A stretch of DNA of 64,000 bases from Clavibacter michiganensis (GCF_016907085.1 NZ_JAFBBJ010000001.1:1984001-2048000); one strand, 5' to 3'. Positions 17,330-25,906 are shown, numbered from the stretch's first letter. Notes: generated by a model from the letters alone, not told the origin. Numbers and translations are program-made.

Positions 17330-17428
17330 GGTTCCCTCTCGTCGACGGTGACGGTGCGGTGGCGCGGCCCGGTGACGGCGCGCGGGATCCACGCTACACA
17401 CCGGGCCGCGCCCGCTCCCGGGTGGCCG

Positions 17429-18211
17429 TCAGCGAAAGTTCGCCGACTGGGTGCGCTGGTAGCCCGCGAGCGTGATGCCGCCGAGGAGCACCGCCCACGC
17501 CGCGAGGAGGATGAGCGGGATCCCCATCGCCGCCGTGTCCTGCCGGGCGGCGGCGCTCGTGAGCGTGCTCCACGCGCCGGTCGGCAGCAGCACCGTGAGC
17601 GACGCCCAGGGCGTGCCGCTCGTATCGCCGCCCGTGAACAGGCCGCCCGCGAAGGACAGCGGCAGGTACACGAGGTTGGCGAGGCCGAGCGCGCCGCGGG
17701 CGGGGAACCAGTAGCCCATCGCGAGGCCGAGCAGCGCCATCGGCACGGCGCCGGCCAGCACGGCGAGCGCGACGGCGCCGAGGGTGGCCGCGTCCACCCG
17801 GACGCCGCCCACGAGGATCCCGACCGCGACCACCGGGATCACGAACACGACGCCGAAGACGCACGCGACCGTGAGCTTGGCGGCGAGCCGGATCCACGCG
17901 GGCACCGGCGCCGTGAACAGCCACCGCTCCCACGGCGACTCCCGGGCCGACGCGACGCCGACGCCGAACTGGAACGTCACCGTGCCGAGCACCGAGAACA
18001 GCACGTAGCCGAGCAGGACGCTCAGCCGCGCGCTCGGCGGACCGCCCTGCGGCAGTCCGACGACCGCGTAGATGAGCACGGGGTACGCGAGGAGCGGGAG
18101 CACGAACGCCGGCATGCGCGCGTTCTGCGCGAGCTCGCTGACGACGTGGGCGCGGTAGATGGGGAACCGGCGGGCCGCGGTGGGGCGGACCGGGATCGGC
18201 GCGGCGGTCAT
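17429..18211 (-). CDS. LAP cluster ABC transporter permease
   Basis: 260 aa, ABC-2-type permease with about six membrane helices. Begins MTAAPIPVRP and has the cytosolic start RRFPIYRAHVVSELAQNARM; helices follow from about residue 38 to the end. ATG overlaps the ATPase stop (ATGA). Last gene of the peptide cluster, so its likely job is export of, or self-protection against, the modified peptide. No terminator seen after it. Confidence 0.88.
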   Translation of the reverse strand: MTAAPIPVRPTAARRFPIYRAHVVSELAQNARMPAFVLPLLAYPVLIYAVVGLPQGGPPSARLSVLLGYVLFSVLGTVTFQFGVGVASARESPWERWLFTAPVPAWIRLAAKLTVACVFGVVFVIPVVAVGILVGGVRVDAATLGAVALAVLAGAVPMALLGLAMGYWFPARGALGLANLVYLPLSFAGGLFTGGDTSGTPWASLTVLLPTGAWSTLTSAAARQDTAAMGIPLILLAAWAVLLGGITLAGYQRTQSANFR

Positions 18212-19164
18212 CGGGCGCATCCCGCGCGATCCTCGGTGCGCGACGGATCGCCGGGGATGGCGTCCGCGCCACCTGCCAGCACGCGCTCCACGATCTCGCC
18301 GAGCCCCGGCTCCACGACCGTGAGGCGGGGCTGCGGCACGGCGGCGAGCACCAGCCCGGCGACGACGTCGGAGCGGTCGGTGTCGATGACCCACCGGATC
18401 CGCTCGAGGCCGCGGGGCTCCTCCCCCGCCTCGGGCACCGCGCCGGACGACCGCAGGCGCCGCGCCTCGGCGGCGTTCGCGTCGAATCCGACCCGCCGCA
18501 CGCCGGCGAGACCCCGGAAGTCGGCGGCGGTCCAGTGGCCGACGACCCGCCCGTGGTCGAGGCAGACGACGGTGTCGGCGAGCGCCGCGACCTCCTCCAT
18601 GTCGTGCGACGCGAGGAGCACGGTGCGCCCGGAGTCGCGCACCGCGACGATGGCGTCGCGCACGGCGGCCCGGCCCGGGATGTCGAGCGCCGCGGAGGGC
18701 TCGTCGAGCACCACCACGGGCGTCCCCGCGCCCACCACGCACGCGAGCGCGACCCGCCGTCGCTCGCCGCCGCTCAGACCCCCGGTCTGGCGCGACGCGA
18801 GGCGGTCGAGGTCGAACCGGTCGATCGCGGCGGCCGGCGTGAGCGCGGCGGCGTGCGGCACGAGGGCGAGCGCCAGCACCTCGCGCACCGTGAGGTACTC
18901 GGGGAACGCGAGCGCCTGCGGCATCACGGCCACCAGCGCCGCCGTGGGCCCGCCGCGCCGCACGTCGTGGCCGAGCACGCGCGCCCGGCCTGCGTCCGGG
19001 CGCCGGGTGGCGGTGAGCACGTCGATGGCCGTGGTCTTGCCGGATCCGTTCGGCCCGAGCAGCGCGTGCACGAGCCCCGGCGCGAGGGAGAACGTCGCGG
19101 CATCGAGGGCGCGCGTGCGCCCGAAGGTGCGGGTGATCCCGTCGAGCTCCACCGCGTCAGTCAT
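18208..19164 (-). CDS. LAP cluster ABC transporter ATPase
   Basis: 318 aa. Walker A GPNGSGKTT (37-45), Q-loop MPQALAF, signature GLSGGERRRVALA, Walker B VVVLDEPSAALD, H-loop LLASHDMEE. A C-terminal extension of about 100 residues follows the nucleotide-binding domain, as in drug/bacteriocin exporters. ATG overlaps the last codons of the dehydrogenase gene by 8 nt. Powers the permease encoded next. Confidence 0.93.
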   Translation of the reverse strand: MTDAVELDGITRTFGRTRALDAATFSLAPGLVHALLGPNGSGKTTAIDVLTATRRPDAGRARVLGHDVRRGGPTAALVAVMPQALAFPEYLTVREVLALALVPHAAALTPAAAIDRFDLDRLASRQTGGLSGGERRRVALACVVGAGTPVVVLDEPSAALDIPGRAAVRDAIVAVRDSGRTVLLASHDMEEVAALADTVVCLDHGRVVGHWTAADFRGLAGVRRVGFDANAAEARRLRSSGAVPEAGEEPRGLERIRWVIDTDRSDVVAGLVLAAVPQPRLTVVEPGLGEIVERVLAGGADAIPGDPSRTEDRAGCAR

Positions 19165-20125
19165 GGGATGCCTCCTCCTCGGCGAAGCGCCGCGCACCGG
19201 GCTCCGCACCGCCGAACGAGATCGCGTAGAGGGACGATTGCGTCACCCCGTCGAGCCCGAGCACCGCGTCGAGCTCGTGGTCGACGAACCCGACCCAGCC
19301 CAGCACCGGCAGCCCCAGCGCGGTCGCGACCAGGAGCGCGTTCTGCCCCACGTGCCCCGCCTCGAGCAGCGTGAGCCGGTAGCCGCGGAGCCCGTACTTG
19401 CAGCGCGAGCGCTCGAAGCTGCCCGTGATGACGATGGTGACCGCCGCCGTCTCCGGGATCGGCGCCATGAGCGACGGCGCGGCGCGACGGAAGCGCGCGA
19501 GCCGCCCGTCCCGGTCGAGCCCGGACACGTCGACGAGCGTCTCCTCCAGCGGGTCGAGCTGGTGGATCCCCGGCGCCAGCCCCACCACCGACCGCGCGAC
19601 CACGTGCAGGTCGAGCGGGTACAGCCCGCCGCCCGAGGGCACGAAGCGCCCCGGCGTGCCGTCGCCGCGCGGTCCGTAGGCGAGGCGCAGCACCGTGGAG
19701 AGCTCGGCCAGCTCGACCGGCCGCCCGAGCGTGCGCGGCTCGGCCGACCGGCGCGCCGCCAGCGTCGCGCCCAGCTCGTGCCGCAGCGGGAGCGCGCTCG
19801 GGAGCGGCAGCGCCGGGAGGAGCCGCGGCGCGGAGGTGGCCCCGCCCGGCCCGGCGTCCGTGACGCCCTGCGCCTCCTGCGCCATCTGGTGGGCGTACCG
19901 CACGTCGGTCCAGCCGGGGTGGGTGATCCGCGTGATCTTCGACGCCTCGTGGAAGTCCTCGGCGGGGTCGCCCGCGGGCCGGTCGACGGCGCCCCCGACG
20001 CTGAAGATCGGCCCGACGCTCCCGAGGGAGCGGGCGGACGCGGGTGCGCCGGGATCCGCCCCCGCGGACGGACCCGTCGGGGCCTCCGCCCGGTCGGGGG
20101 CGGAGTCGGTCTCGATGGTGCTCAT
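19157..20125 (-). CDS. SagB-type FMN dehydrogenase (azoline oxidase)
   Basis: 322 aa, SagB/ThcOx nitroreductase family: FMN-dependent oxidation of azolines to azoles on the precursor peptide. Family marks: AEDFHEASKITR near the start of the domain, LAARRSAEPRTLGRPVELAE, VPSGGGLYPLDLHVVA, LLEAGHVGQNALLVATALGL, VLGWVGFVDHELDAVLGLDG. The first 45 residues are low complexity. ATG has a strong ribosome site (AGGAGGATCCC). A 64-bp gap separates it from the YcaO gene. Confidence 0.9.
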   Translation of the reverse strand: MSTIETDSAPDRAEAPTGPSAGADPGAPASARSLGSVGPIFSVGGAVDRPAGDPAEDFHEASKITRITHPGWTDVRYAHQMAQEAQGVTDAGPGGATSAPRLLPALPLPSALPLRHELGATLAARRSAEPRTLGRPVELAELSTVLRLAYGPRGDGTPGRFVPSGGGLYPLDLHVVARSVVGLAPGIHQLDPLEETLVDVSGLDRDGRLARFRRAAPSLMAPIPETAAVTIVITGSFERSRCKYGLRGYRLTLLEAGHVGQNALLVATALGLPVLGWVGFVDHELDAVLGLDGVTQSSLYAISFGGAEPGARRFAEEEASHD

Positions 20126-20189
20126 GGGATCCTCCTGGTGCGGCGGGCAGTGGGACGGCGGCGGGGACGCGGACGGGCGGCGCCGGCCG

Positions 20190-21452
20190 TCACGGGAACG
20201 GGTGCGGGACGGCGACGAGGTCGGCGGGCCCGTCGATCGCGGGCCCGTCGCGCCACCGCCGGTAGAGGCGCGGGTGCCCGAGGAACCGGGCGGCGTGCAC
20301 CACGTCGAGCGCCACGAGGTCGGGGCTGAGCGCGCGCACCACGTGGAAGCCGGCCGCGCGCACCTCGGGCGCCGTGATGTCGGCGAGCAGCACCTCGATG
20401 CCCTCCCGGTCGAGCCCGGCGACGACCTCCGCCCAGCTGGCCGGGCCGCCGACGGCCGCGATGCGCTCGTCCGAGGCGTCGAGCGCGGCCGTGAGGGGGC
20501 GCGCCGACGGGCGGCAGTGCAGCCGGATGTGGTCCTCGAACTCGACCACGTCGGCGGGGTCGATCGTCGGCTCCGCGAGCAGCCGCAGGCACCAGTTGTG
20601 CGTGTGCAGCGCCTCGCGGAGCGCGTTGAGGATCGCCCGGTCGAGCCGGAAGTCGGCGGCGCAGCCCACCGCGACGCCGATGCGGTCGCTGCGCATGACC
20701 GCGAGCAGCACGGGCACGTCGGCCGCCGCGTCCAGCACGCGCACCGAGAACGACGCCCCGAACCGGCCGCACAGCTCCTCCAGGCGCTCGAGCTCGCGGA
20801 GCGTCGCGGCGGCCAGCCGGGGACTGCCGCGCCAGTCGAAGGCCGGGGGCGTGGATCCGCGCAGCCACATGCGCTGGAACGCATCGCGCTCGATGAGCTC
20901 CAGCACGGCGCGGCCCGCGGCGAACCCGAAGTGCGGCCCCGCCGCGACGCCGGACGAGGTGGCCGGCTCCACATGCGGCTCCCGGTGCCCGTCGGCCCGG
21001 TGCGGGTCGTCGAACACCACGAGCTGCGCGGGCACGTGCACCGCGTCGCCCCGGTGCAGGGACCGCGCCGGCATCCAGGTGAGGAGGTCGCCCGGCTGGG
21101 CGCGCTCGTAGTGGAAGGCCGGATCCTCGCGCTGCGTCGGGTGGAAGCGCTGGAACGCGTCCGGCCCCACCTGGCGGGCGTCGGCGCCGAGTGGCGCACG
21201 GAATCCGCCGGGCGCGCCCGCGAGCGACATGCGCTCGACCGCCTCGCCGATGCAGGAGCGGCGCGCCTCCATCCGGGACCCGCCCGGCCCCATGCTGAAG
21301 CGCTCGGACTCCGTGCCGGTGAGGAACCCCGTGTCCGCGGAGCGGCCCGAGTAGAGCGCGTCCGGGATGGCGTCGGGCGTGAAGGCCATGGGATGCGCGT
21401 GCTCCACGAGCCCCGTGTACGGGCTGACGACGCCCGCGCCGCCGCGGCTCAT
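20190..21452 (-). CDS. YcaO cyclodehydratase
   Basis: 420 aa. ATP-dependent backbone activation that turns Cys/Ser/Thr of the precursor into thiazoline/oxazoline rings. YcaO nucleotide-binding motifs: SCIGEAVER (66-74), TSSGVAAG (165-172) and LELIERDAF (184-192); the protein ends VPHPFP, matching the C-terminal PxPxP motif of azoline-forming YcaO enzymes. ATG overlaps the stop of the leader-binding protein (ATGA). The expected Gln in the third motif reads as His (ALREALHTHNW), a point to model. Confidence 0.94.
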   Translation of the reverse strand: MSRGGAGVVSPYTGLVEHAHPMAFTPDAIPDALYSGRSADTGFLTGTESERFSMGPGGSRMEARRSCIGEAVERMSLAGAPGGFRAPLGADARQVGPDAFQRFHPTQREDPAFHYERAQPGDLLTWMPARSLHRGDAVHVPAQLVVFDDPHRADGHREPHVEPATSSGVAAGPHFGFAAGRAVLELIERDAFQRMWLRGSTPPAFDWRGSPRLAAATLRELERLEELCGRFGASFSVRVLDAAADVPVLLAVMRSDRIGVAVGCAADFRLDRAILNALREALHTHNWCLRLLAEPTIDPADVVEFEDHIRLHCRPSARPLTAALDASDERIAAVGGPASWAEVVAGLDREGIEVLLADITAPEVRAAGFHVVRALSPDLVALDVVHAARFLGHPRLYRRWRDGPAIDGPADLVAVPHPFP

Positions 21453-22360
21453 GCCCGCCACGGCGAGGCCACGCCGGCGTAGGGGCGCGGACCGCACGTG
21501 CCGCAGCGCGCCACGCGGAACACGGCGTGCGCCTCCGCCTCCATGACCTTCGGCTCGATGACGAGCACGGTGCTGGCGACGAGCCAGTCGTGGGCGTAAA
21601 TCCACCGTGCGGCGTAGCGCGCGGCGAACCCGGCCGTGATGGCGTCGAGGCTCGGGTCGCGCGACACCACGGCGACCGCGTCGGCCGCCGCGGCGTGGTC
21701 CGCGGCGAACGGCGTGGTCGACGCCCAGCGCAGCGCGACGCATTCGAGGCACGGCCCCTCGCCGGGGACGACGACCGGCCCGACGAGCTGGAACCGGCCG
21801 TCGAACGGGTGCACGGGGAGCCACGAACGCCCGGCGGCGTGCATGCGCGCCCCCACATCGCGGAGGACGCGCCGGGAGCCGACCGCGATGACCAGGTCGG
21901 CGTCGTCCTCGTCGCCGAGCTCGGCCGAGGGGAGCGCCTCCGCGAGGCCCGTGAGCAGCGACGGGATCATGTCGCCCACGAGCGCCACCCGCGCGGGCGA
22001 CGCCGGGTCGCGGACGGGCCCGAGCGCGGTGCGGTCGCCGCCGTTGCGCCGCGCCTCGTCGAGCACGTGCGCGAGCTCGTCGGGGACGGATCCCGCGGAG
22101 CCCGTCGGCGCGCCGACCACGACGTCGCGCAGCACGAGCTCGTCGACGAGGTGCGCCACGGCGGGGGCGTGCGCGGCGAACGCCCGGTCGAGGTCCGCGC
22201 GGGTGAAGGGGCGGGAGAGGAGGCGCGACACCGCGGAGACGGCATCGCCCGAGGGCAGCTGCAGGGAGACCAGCTCGCGACCGCCGAGGAGGTGGAGGGT
22301 GTCCTCCACCTCCCCGACGGCGTAGCGGGGACTCACCGAGTACGTGGTCGACGAATCCAT
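21449..22360 (-). CDS. TOMM precursor leader peptide-binding protein (E1-like cyclodehydratase partner)
   Basis: 303 aa, the ThiF/E1-like partner that binds the leader and presents the peptide to YcaO. The N-terminal 85 residues (SPRYAVGEVEDTLHLLGG ... LVDELVLRDVVV) fit a RiPP recognition element; the C-terminal part has two Cys pairs, C204/C207 (CLEC) and C286/C289 (CGTC), for a structural zinc. The Rossmann ATP site seems degenerate, as usual. ATG lies 10 nt after the precursor gene, so expression is linked. Confidence 0.9.
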   Translation of the reverse strand: MDSSTTYSVSPRYAVGEVEDTLHLLGGRELVSLQLPSGDAVSAVSRLLSRPFTRADLDRAFAAHAPAVAHLVDELVLRDVVVGAPTGSAGSVPDELAHVLDEARRNGGDRTALGPVRDPASPARVALVGDMIPSLLTGLAEALPSAELGDEDDADLVIAVGSRRVLRDVGARMHAAGRSWLPVHPFDGRFQLVGPVVVPGEGPCLECVALRWASTTPFAADHAAAADAVAVVSRDPSLDAITAGFAARYAARWIYAHDWLVASTVLVIEPKVMEAEAHAVFRVARCGTCGPRPYAGVASPWRA

Positions 22361-22370
22361 GCGGAGGCGA

Positions 22371-22598
22371 TCAGCGCTGCTGCTGCCGGCCGTTGCCGCT
22401 CGACGAGCACGTCGTGCTGCAGCACAGGGTGACATCGCCCATCACGAGCTCCTCCTCCGCGCCGCGGTGCGTGATGGTGAAGCCGAAGGCCTCCGCCAGC
22501 AGCGCGTCGGACGCGTCGTCGCCTCCGGACGCGGGGGCGACCCCGGTCGCGGTGGTGCGCAGCGGGGCCGTGGCCGCCGTCTCCATGAGCAGTGACAT
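22371..22598 (-). CDS. LAP/TOMM precursor peptide
   Basis: 75 aa. Leader MSLLMETAATAPLR... is acidic toward its end and holds FGFTI (an FxxxI type of leader-recognition motif) and EEELVMGD; the core is CCSTTCSSSGNGRQQQR, with 3 Cys, 5 Ser and 2 Thr that could be cyclised. ATG 22598 has a ribosome site (GAGGAAGGAAC). First gene of the minus-strand cluster, 10 nt before its leader-binding protein. The core looks more like streptolysin S-type (CC...TTC then SGN) than plantazolicin. Mature product unknown. Confidence 0.85.
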   Translation of the reverse strand: MSLLMETAATAPLRTTATGVAPASGGDDASDALLAEAFGFTITHRGAEEELVMGDVTLCCSTTCSSSGNGRQQQR

Positions 22599-22745
22599 TG
22601 CCGTTCCTTCCTCTGGGTGGGTGGGACGACGCCTTTCTAGCACGATCTTCCGTGCCCGGGGCAGATGCGCATCACCTGTTGACAACGCGTGCTCGGGACG
22701 GCACGATCCGCCCGCGTCGAGGCGGCCCGTGCCAGATCCGACGCG

Positions 22746-22751
22746 TACCCT
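22746..22751 (+). promoter_or_regulatory. -10 hexamer TACCCT for YqaJ-type gene
   Basis: TACCCT ends 7 nt before GTG 22759. Confidence 0.45.
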
Positions 22752-22758
22752 GGAGCCC

Positions 22759-23433
22759 GTGACGGACGAGATGCTGGCCTTCCCCTGGGAGGACGACCTC
22801 GCCCCCGCGGCCCCCGCGCCGCCTCCTCCCCCGCCGCACCTGACGCGCATCGTCGCCCACTCGTCGGATCGCGTCGCGTGGCTCCGCGCCCGCAGCTTCG
22901 GCATCACCGCGACCGACGTCGCGCGCCTCGCGACCGACGCGTCGCTGCAGGCCGTCGCGCTCGAGAAGCTCTACGGATCCGGCTTCGGCGGCAACCGCTA
23001 CACCGACCACGGCCGGGAGCGCGAGCCCGAGATCGCCCGCTGGGTCGAGGCCGAGCACGGCATCGTCCCGAGCGCGCACCTGTTCCACGCGGAGGGGCAG
23101 CGCCGCCACCTCGCCACCCCCGACGGCGTGGGCCTGCGCGCCGACGGGCGGCTCGAGCTCGCGGAGATCAAGACGACCGCGAAGCCGTGGCGCAGCATCC
23201 CCCGCAACTACCTGCGGCAGATCTGGTGGCAGCAGTACGTGCTCGGCGCCGAGCGCTCCCTCATCGTGTGGGAGCAGCACGTGGACTTCGTGCCCGTGCA
23301 CGACATCCCGAAGTGGAAGTGGATCGACCGCGACGAGGCCGAGATCGCCGCGCTCGTGGCGCGCGCGAACGACCTCATCGCGCTCATCGTGCGGATGGCG
23401 AACGCGCCGGCGGGAGCCCGCGGCCTGGCCTGA
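22759..23433 (+). CDS. YqaJ-family (lambda exonuclease-like) nuclease
   Basis: 224 aa. After a Pro/Ala-rich start comes a YqaJ/lambda-exonuclease fold: RSFGITATDVARL, GREREPEIARWVEAEHG, the catalytic pair GLRADGRLELAEIKTT (acidic D...ExK), then the bridging helix NYLRQIWWQQYVLGAE. Probably a DNA 5'-exonuclease/recombinase. Usually phage-borne, but no other phage gene is near and its codon use matches the host, so it may be domesticated. Divergent from the peptide cluster with about 160 bp between. Confidence 0.85.
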   Translation: MTDEMLAFPWEDDLAPAAPAPPPPPPHLTRIVAHSSDRVAWLRARSFGITATDVARLATDASLQAVALEKLYGSGFGGNRYTDHGREREPEIARWVEAEHGIVPSAHLFHAEGQRRHLATPDGVGLRADGRLELAEIKTTAKPWRSIPRNYLRQIWWQQYVLGAERSLIVWEQHVDFVPVHDIPKWKWIDRDEAEIAALVARANDLIALIVRMANAPAGARGLA

Positions 23434-23627
23434 GCCGCGCCGGCCGCACTGCCCGGCCCGATGCGAGGGCGCCGCGCGCGGCCCCCCGCCATCGACGAGT
23501 GCCCTCGGCATTCTTCTCGCCCGGGGAACACCGCGGAAACACGCCCGACTCACGCGGCGACTTCACTGGACGAGCGGGGGCCGGGTGGGATCCACCATGC
23601 CGCTTCGTTCCGAGGAGGGGTCGCACG

Positions 23628-24680
23628 ATGAGCCAGGTCATCCAGTCCAGAGCCGGCGTCGCCGCGGAGGCCGAGCGGGATCGGGCGGCCGCCGCCATCG
23701 CCCTCGCGCCCCACGGGGAGACCATGCGCGCGGTCGTCGTCACGGAGACCGGCGGGCCCGACGTGCTCCACGTCGCCGACGTCCCGGTGCCGCACCGCCT
23801 CGACTCGGAGGTGCTCGTGAAGGTCGTCGCCGCGGGCGTCAACCCCATCGACCTGCGGCTGCGCGCGGGCGAGCCCGGCGGCCCGACGCTCGCCAGTCTT
23901 CCCGCGGTGCTCGGCCGCGACTTCAGCGGCGTCGTCGTCGAGTCGCCCTACGAGGACCACGCGCTGCATCCGGGCGACGAGGTGTTCGGCCTCGCGATGG
24001 TGCCGCGGATGCCCGGCAGCTACGCCCCCTACATCGCCGTCCCCAGCGTCAGCCTCGCCCGGAAGCCCGCCCGGCTCTCGCACGTCGAGGCCGCGGCGAC
24101 GCCGGTGAGCGCCCTCACGGCGTGGGGCATGGTCGTCGACATCGGCCGGGCGCACGAGGGCCAGGTCGTCCTGATCCACGCGGGGGCCGGCGGCGTCGGC
24201 CACTTCGCGGTGCAGTTCGCGCGCCACTTCGGCGCGCGGGTCGTCGCGACGGGATCGCCCCGCAACGTGGACTGGCTGGCGGAGCTCGGCGCCGACGAGG
24301 TCATCGACCGCACGCAGGTGCGCTTCGAGGACGTGCTCGCCGACGTGGACGTGGTGATCGACCTGGTCGGCAACTGCACCGACGACACCGGCACCCGCTC
24401 GCTGCAGGTCCTCCGCCGCGGCGGCCTCCTGGTCAGCGCGCCGGTGCGCGGCTGGCCGACGCTCGTGCAGGACGCCGCGGCGGTCGGCGTGCGCGCCACC
24501 CACTACGAGGTCGCGCCCGACGGGCAGAAGCTCGCGGTGATCTCCCGGCTCCTGGAGTCGGGCGACATCAAGGTCTACGTCGACGAGGTCTTCGACCTGG
24601 AGGACGCCGCCGAGGCGCACCGCCACATGGAGAGCGGGCACGCCCGGGGCAAGGTCGTGCTGAACGTGGCGCGGGGCTGA
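23628..24680 (+). CDS. NADP-dependent zinc-less alcohol dehydrogenase/quinone oxidoreductase
   Basis: 350 aa MDR-family enzyme: GroES-like half (MRAVVVTETGGPDVLHVADV, VNPIDLRLR), then a Rossmann half with AGAGGVGHFAVQFARHFGA. Cys/His zinc ligands are absent, so it is likely a quinone oxidoreductase or enoyl reductase type. ATG follows GAGGAGGGG. The first 35 residues are extra to the family. Ends convergent with a serine hydrolase across a hairpin. Confidence 0.9.
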   Translation: MSQVIQSRAGVAAEAERDRAAAAIALAPHGETMRAVVVTETGGPDVLHVADVPVPHRLDSEVLVKVVAAGVNPIDLRLRAGEPGGPTLASLPAVLGRDFSGVVVESPYEDHALHPGDEVFGLAMVPRMPGSYAPYIAVPSVSLARKPARLSHVEAAATPVSALTAWGMVVDIGRAHEGQVVLIHAGAGGVGHFAVQFARHFGARVVATGSPRNVDWLAELGADEVIDRTQVRFEDVLADVDVVIDLVGNCTDDTGTRSLQVLRRGGLLVSAPVRGWPTLVQDAAAVGVRATHYEVAPDGQKLAVISRLLESGDIKVYVDEVFDLEDAAEAHRHMESGHARGKVVLNVARG

Positions 24681-24698
24681 CCTGCGCCAGCCCCGCGC
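24669..24698. terminator. bidirectional hairpin between convergent genes
   Basis: 11-bp perfect stem (GCGCGGGGCTG / CAGCCCCGCGC), 8-nt loop; the left arm overlaps the oxidoreductase stop and the right arm lies 9 nt from the end of the serine hydrolase gene. Confidence 0.6.
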
Positions 24699-24706
24699 GC
24701 CCGCGC

Positions 24707-25906
24707 TCATCCGCCCAGCGCCACCCGCAGCGCGTCGACGATCCGGGTCCCGCGGTCGTCGTCGGCCTCCATCCGGTTGGTGAGGAACGCGAAGCCGACC
24801 CGGTGCTCGACGTCGGCGAACGCGACCTGGCCGCCGGCGCCGTCGTGGCCGAGGCTGCCGGATCCGAGGTAGAGGCGCGCGGCCGAGTCGAGCTGGAAGC
24901 CCATGCCCCAGCGCGGCCACGGCGCCGGCACGTCGAACGCGGGCGGCTCGTCGCCGCCGGAGACGGGACGGGTGGCGAGGCGGATCGTGTCGTCGTCGAG
25001 CAGCCGCACGCCCGCGGTCTCCACGACCACGGCCGACCAGACGGCGGCGAGCGCGTGGGCGGTGCCGATCCCCCCGGCGCCCGGGATCTCCGCGGCCTGG
25101 ACGTCCGCGCGGGAGAAGCCCGCGTCGTCGCCCACGAGCTCCAGGGGCAGCGCGCCGCCGAGGGTGAGCGCCCGCAGCGGCAGGTCGGATCCGCCGGCCG
25201 CCACCTCCGCCCGCTGCCGGGAGGTGAGCTGCCGCAGCGTCGTGCCCACGTGCATGCGCGCGACGCGGTCGCCGACCTCGGGCGGGATACCGATCCAGGC
25301 GTCCACGCCCAGCGGCCCGGTCGCGAGCTCCCGGAACGACGCGCCCGGCATCAGGCCGGTGACCCTCCGCACGATCTCGCCCGTCAGCCAGCCGTGCGTG
25401 ATGGCGTGGTAGGCCCAGGCGGTGCCGGGGTCCCACCGCGGCTCCTCCGCCGCGACGAGCGCGGTCGCGCGATCCCAGTCGACGAGGTCGGCGAGCGTCC
25501 AGTCCCCGCGCGGCGCGGCGAGCCCGGCCCGGTGCGCGAGCGCGTCCGCGACCCGGGTGCCCGCCTTGCCCGCCTGCGCGTACTCCGGCCACAGCTCGGC
25601 GAGCGGCTGGTCGTAGCGGAGCCGCCCCTCCTGCACGAGGCGCGCGACCAGGATCGACATGACCCCCTTGGTCGCGGAGAACAGCACGCTCGGGGTGTCG
25701 AGCCCCCACGCGCGGCCGGTCACATCGTCGGCGACGCCGCCCGCGAGGTCCACCACCACGTCGCCGCGGTGCCGGATGGAGAGGGCGGCGCCCGTGCCGA
25801 CGTCGGACGCGACAGCGTCCGCGAAGGCCCGCCGCACGCCCTCGAAACCGGGCGCGACCCAGCCGACCACGCCGTCGACGCGCGTCCCCGGGTCCGCGGT
25901 GCTCAC
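24707..25906 (-). CDS. beta-lactamase-family serine hydrolase (class C-like esterase)
   Basis: 399 aa, no signal peptide. Class-C/esterase fold with SxxK motif SATKG (near residue 78) and a Tyr motif AWAYHAITHGWL; the third block is near GSLGHDGAGGQVAF (HDG in place of KTG), typical of esterase-type members. Probably an esterase. GTG 25906 overlaps the glycosidase stop (GTGA), putting it last in the sugar ABC operon, where it might deacylate an oligosaccharide; that is inference. Confidence 0.87.
   Translation of the reverse strand: MSTADPGTRVDGVVGWVAPGFEGVRRAFADAVASDVGTGAALSIRHRGDVVVDLAGGVADDVTGRAWGLDTPSVLFSATKGVMSILVARLVQEGRLRYDQPLAELWPEYAQAGKAGTRVADALAHRAGLAAPRGDWTLADLVDWDRATALVAAEEPRWDPGTAWAYHAITHGWLTGEIVRRVTGLMPGASFRELATGPLGVDAWIGIPPEVGDRVARMHVGTTLRQLTSRQRAEVAAGGSDLPLRALTLGGALPLELVGDDAGFSRADVQAAEIPGAGGIGTAHALAAVWSAVVVETAGVRLLDDDTIRLATRPVSGGDEPPAFDVPAPWPRWGMGFQLDSAARLYLGSGSLGHDGAGGQVAFADVEHRVGFAFLTNRMEADDDRGTRIVDALRVALGG

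Noticed and set aside
14125..20329. Very long antisense frames (for example opposite terC and opposite 16406-20329)
   Set aside because: High third-position GC leaves antisense frames open; their products are Arg/Pro/His-rich low-complexity sequence while the opposite strand has clear protein families.
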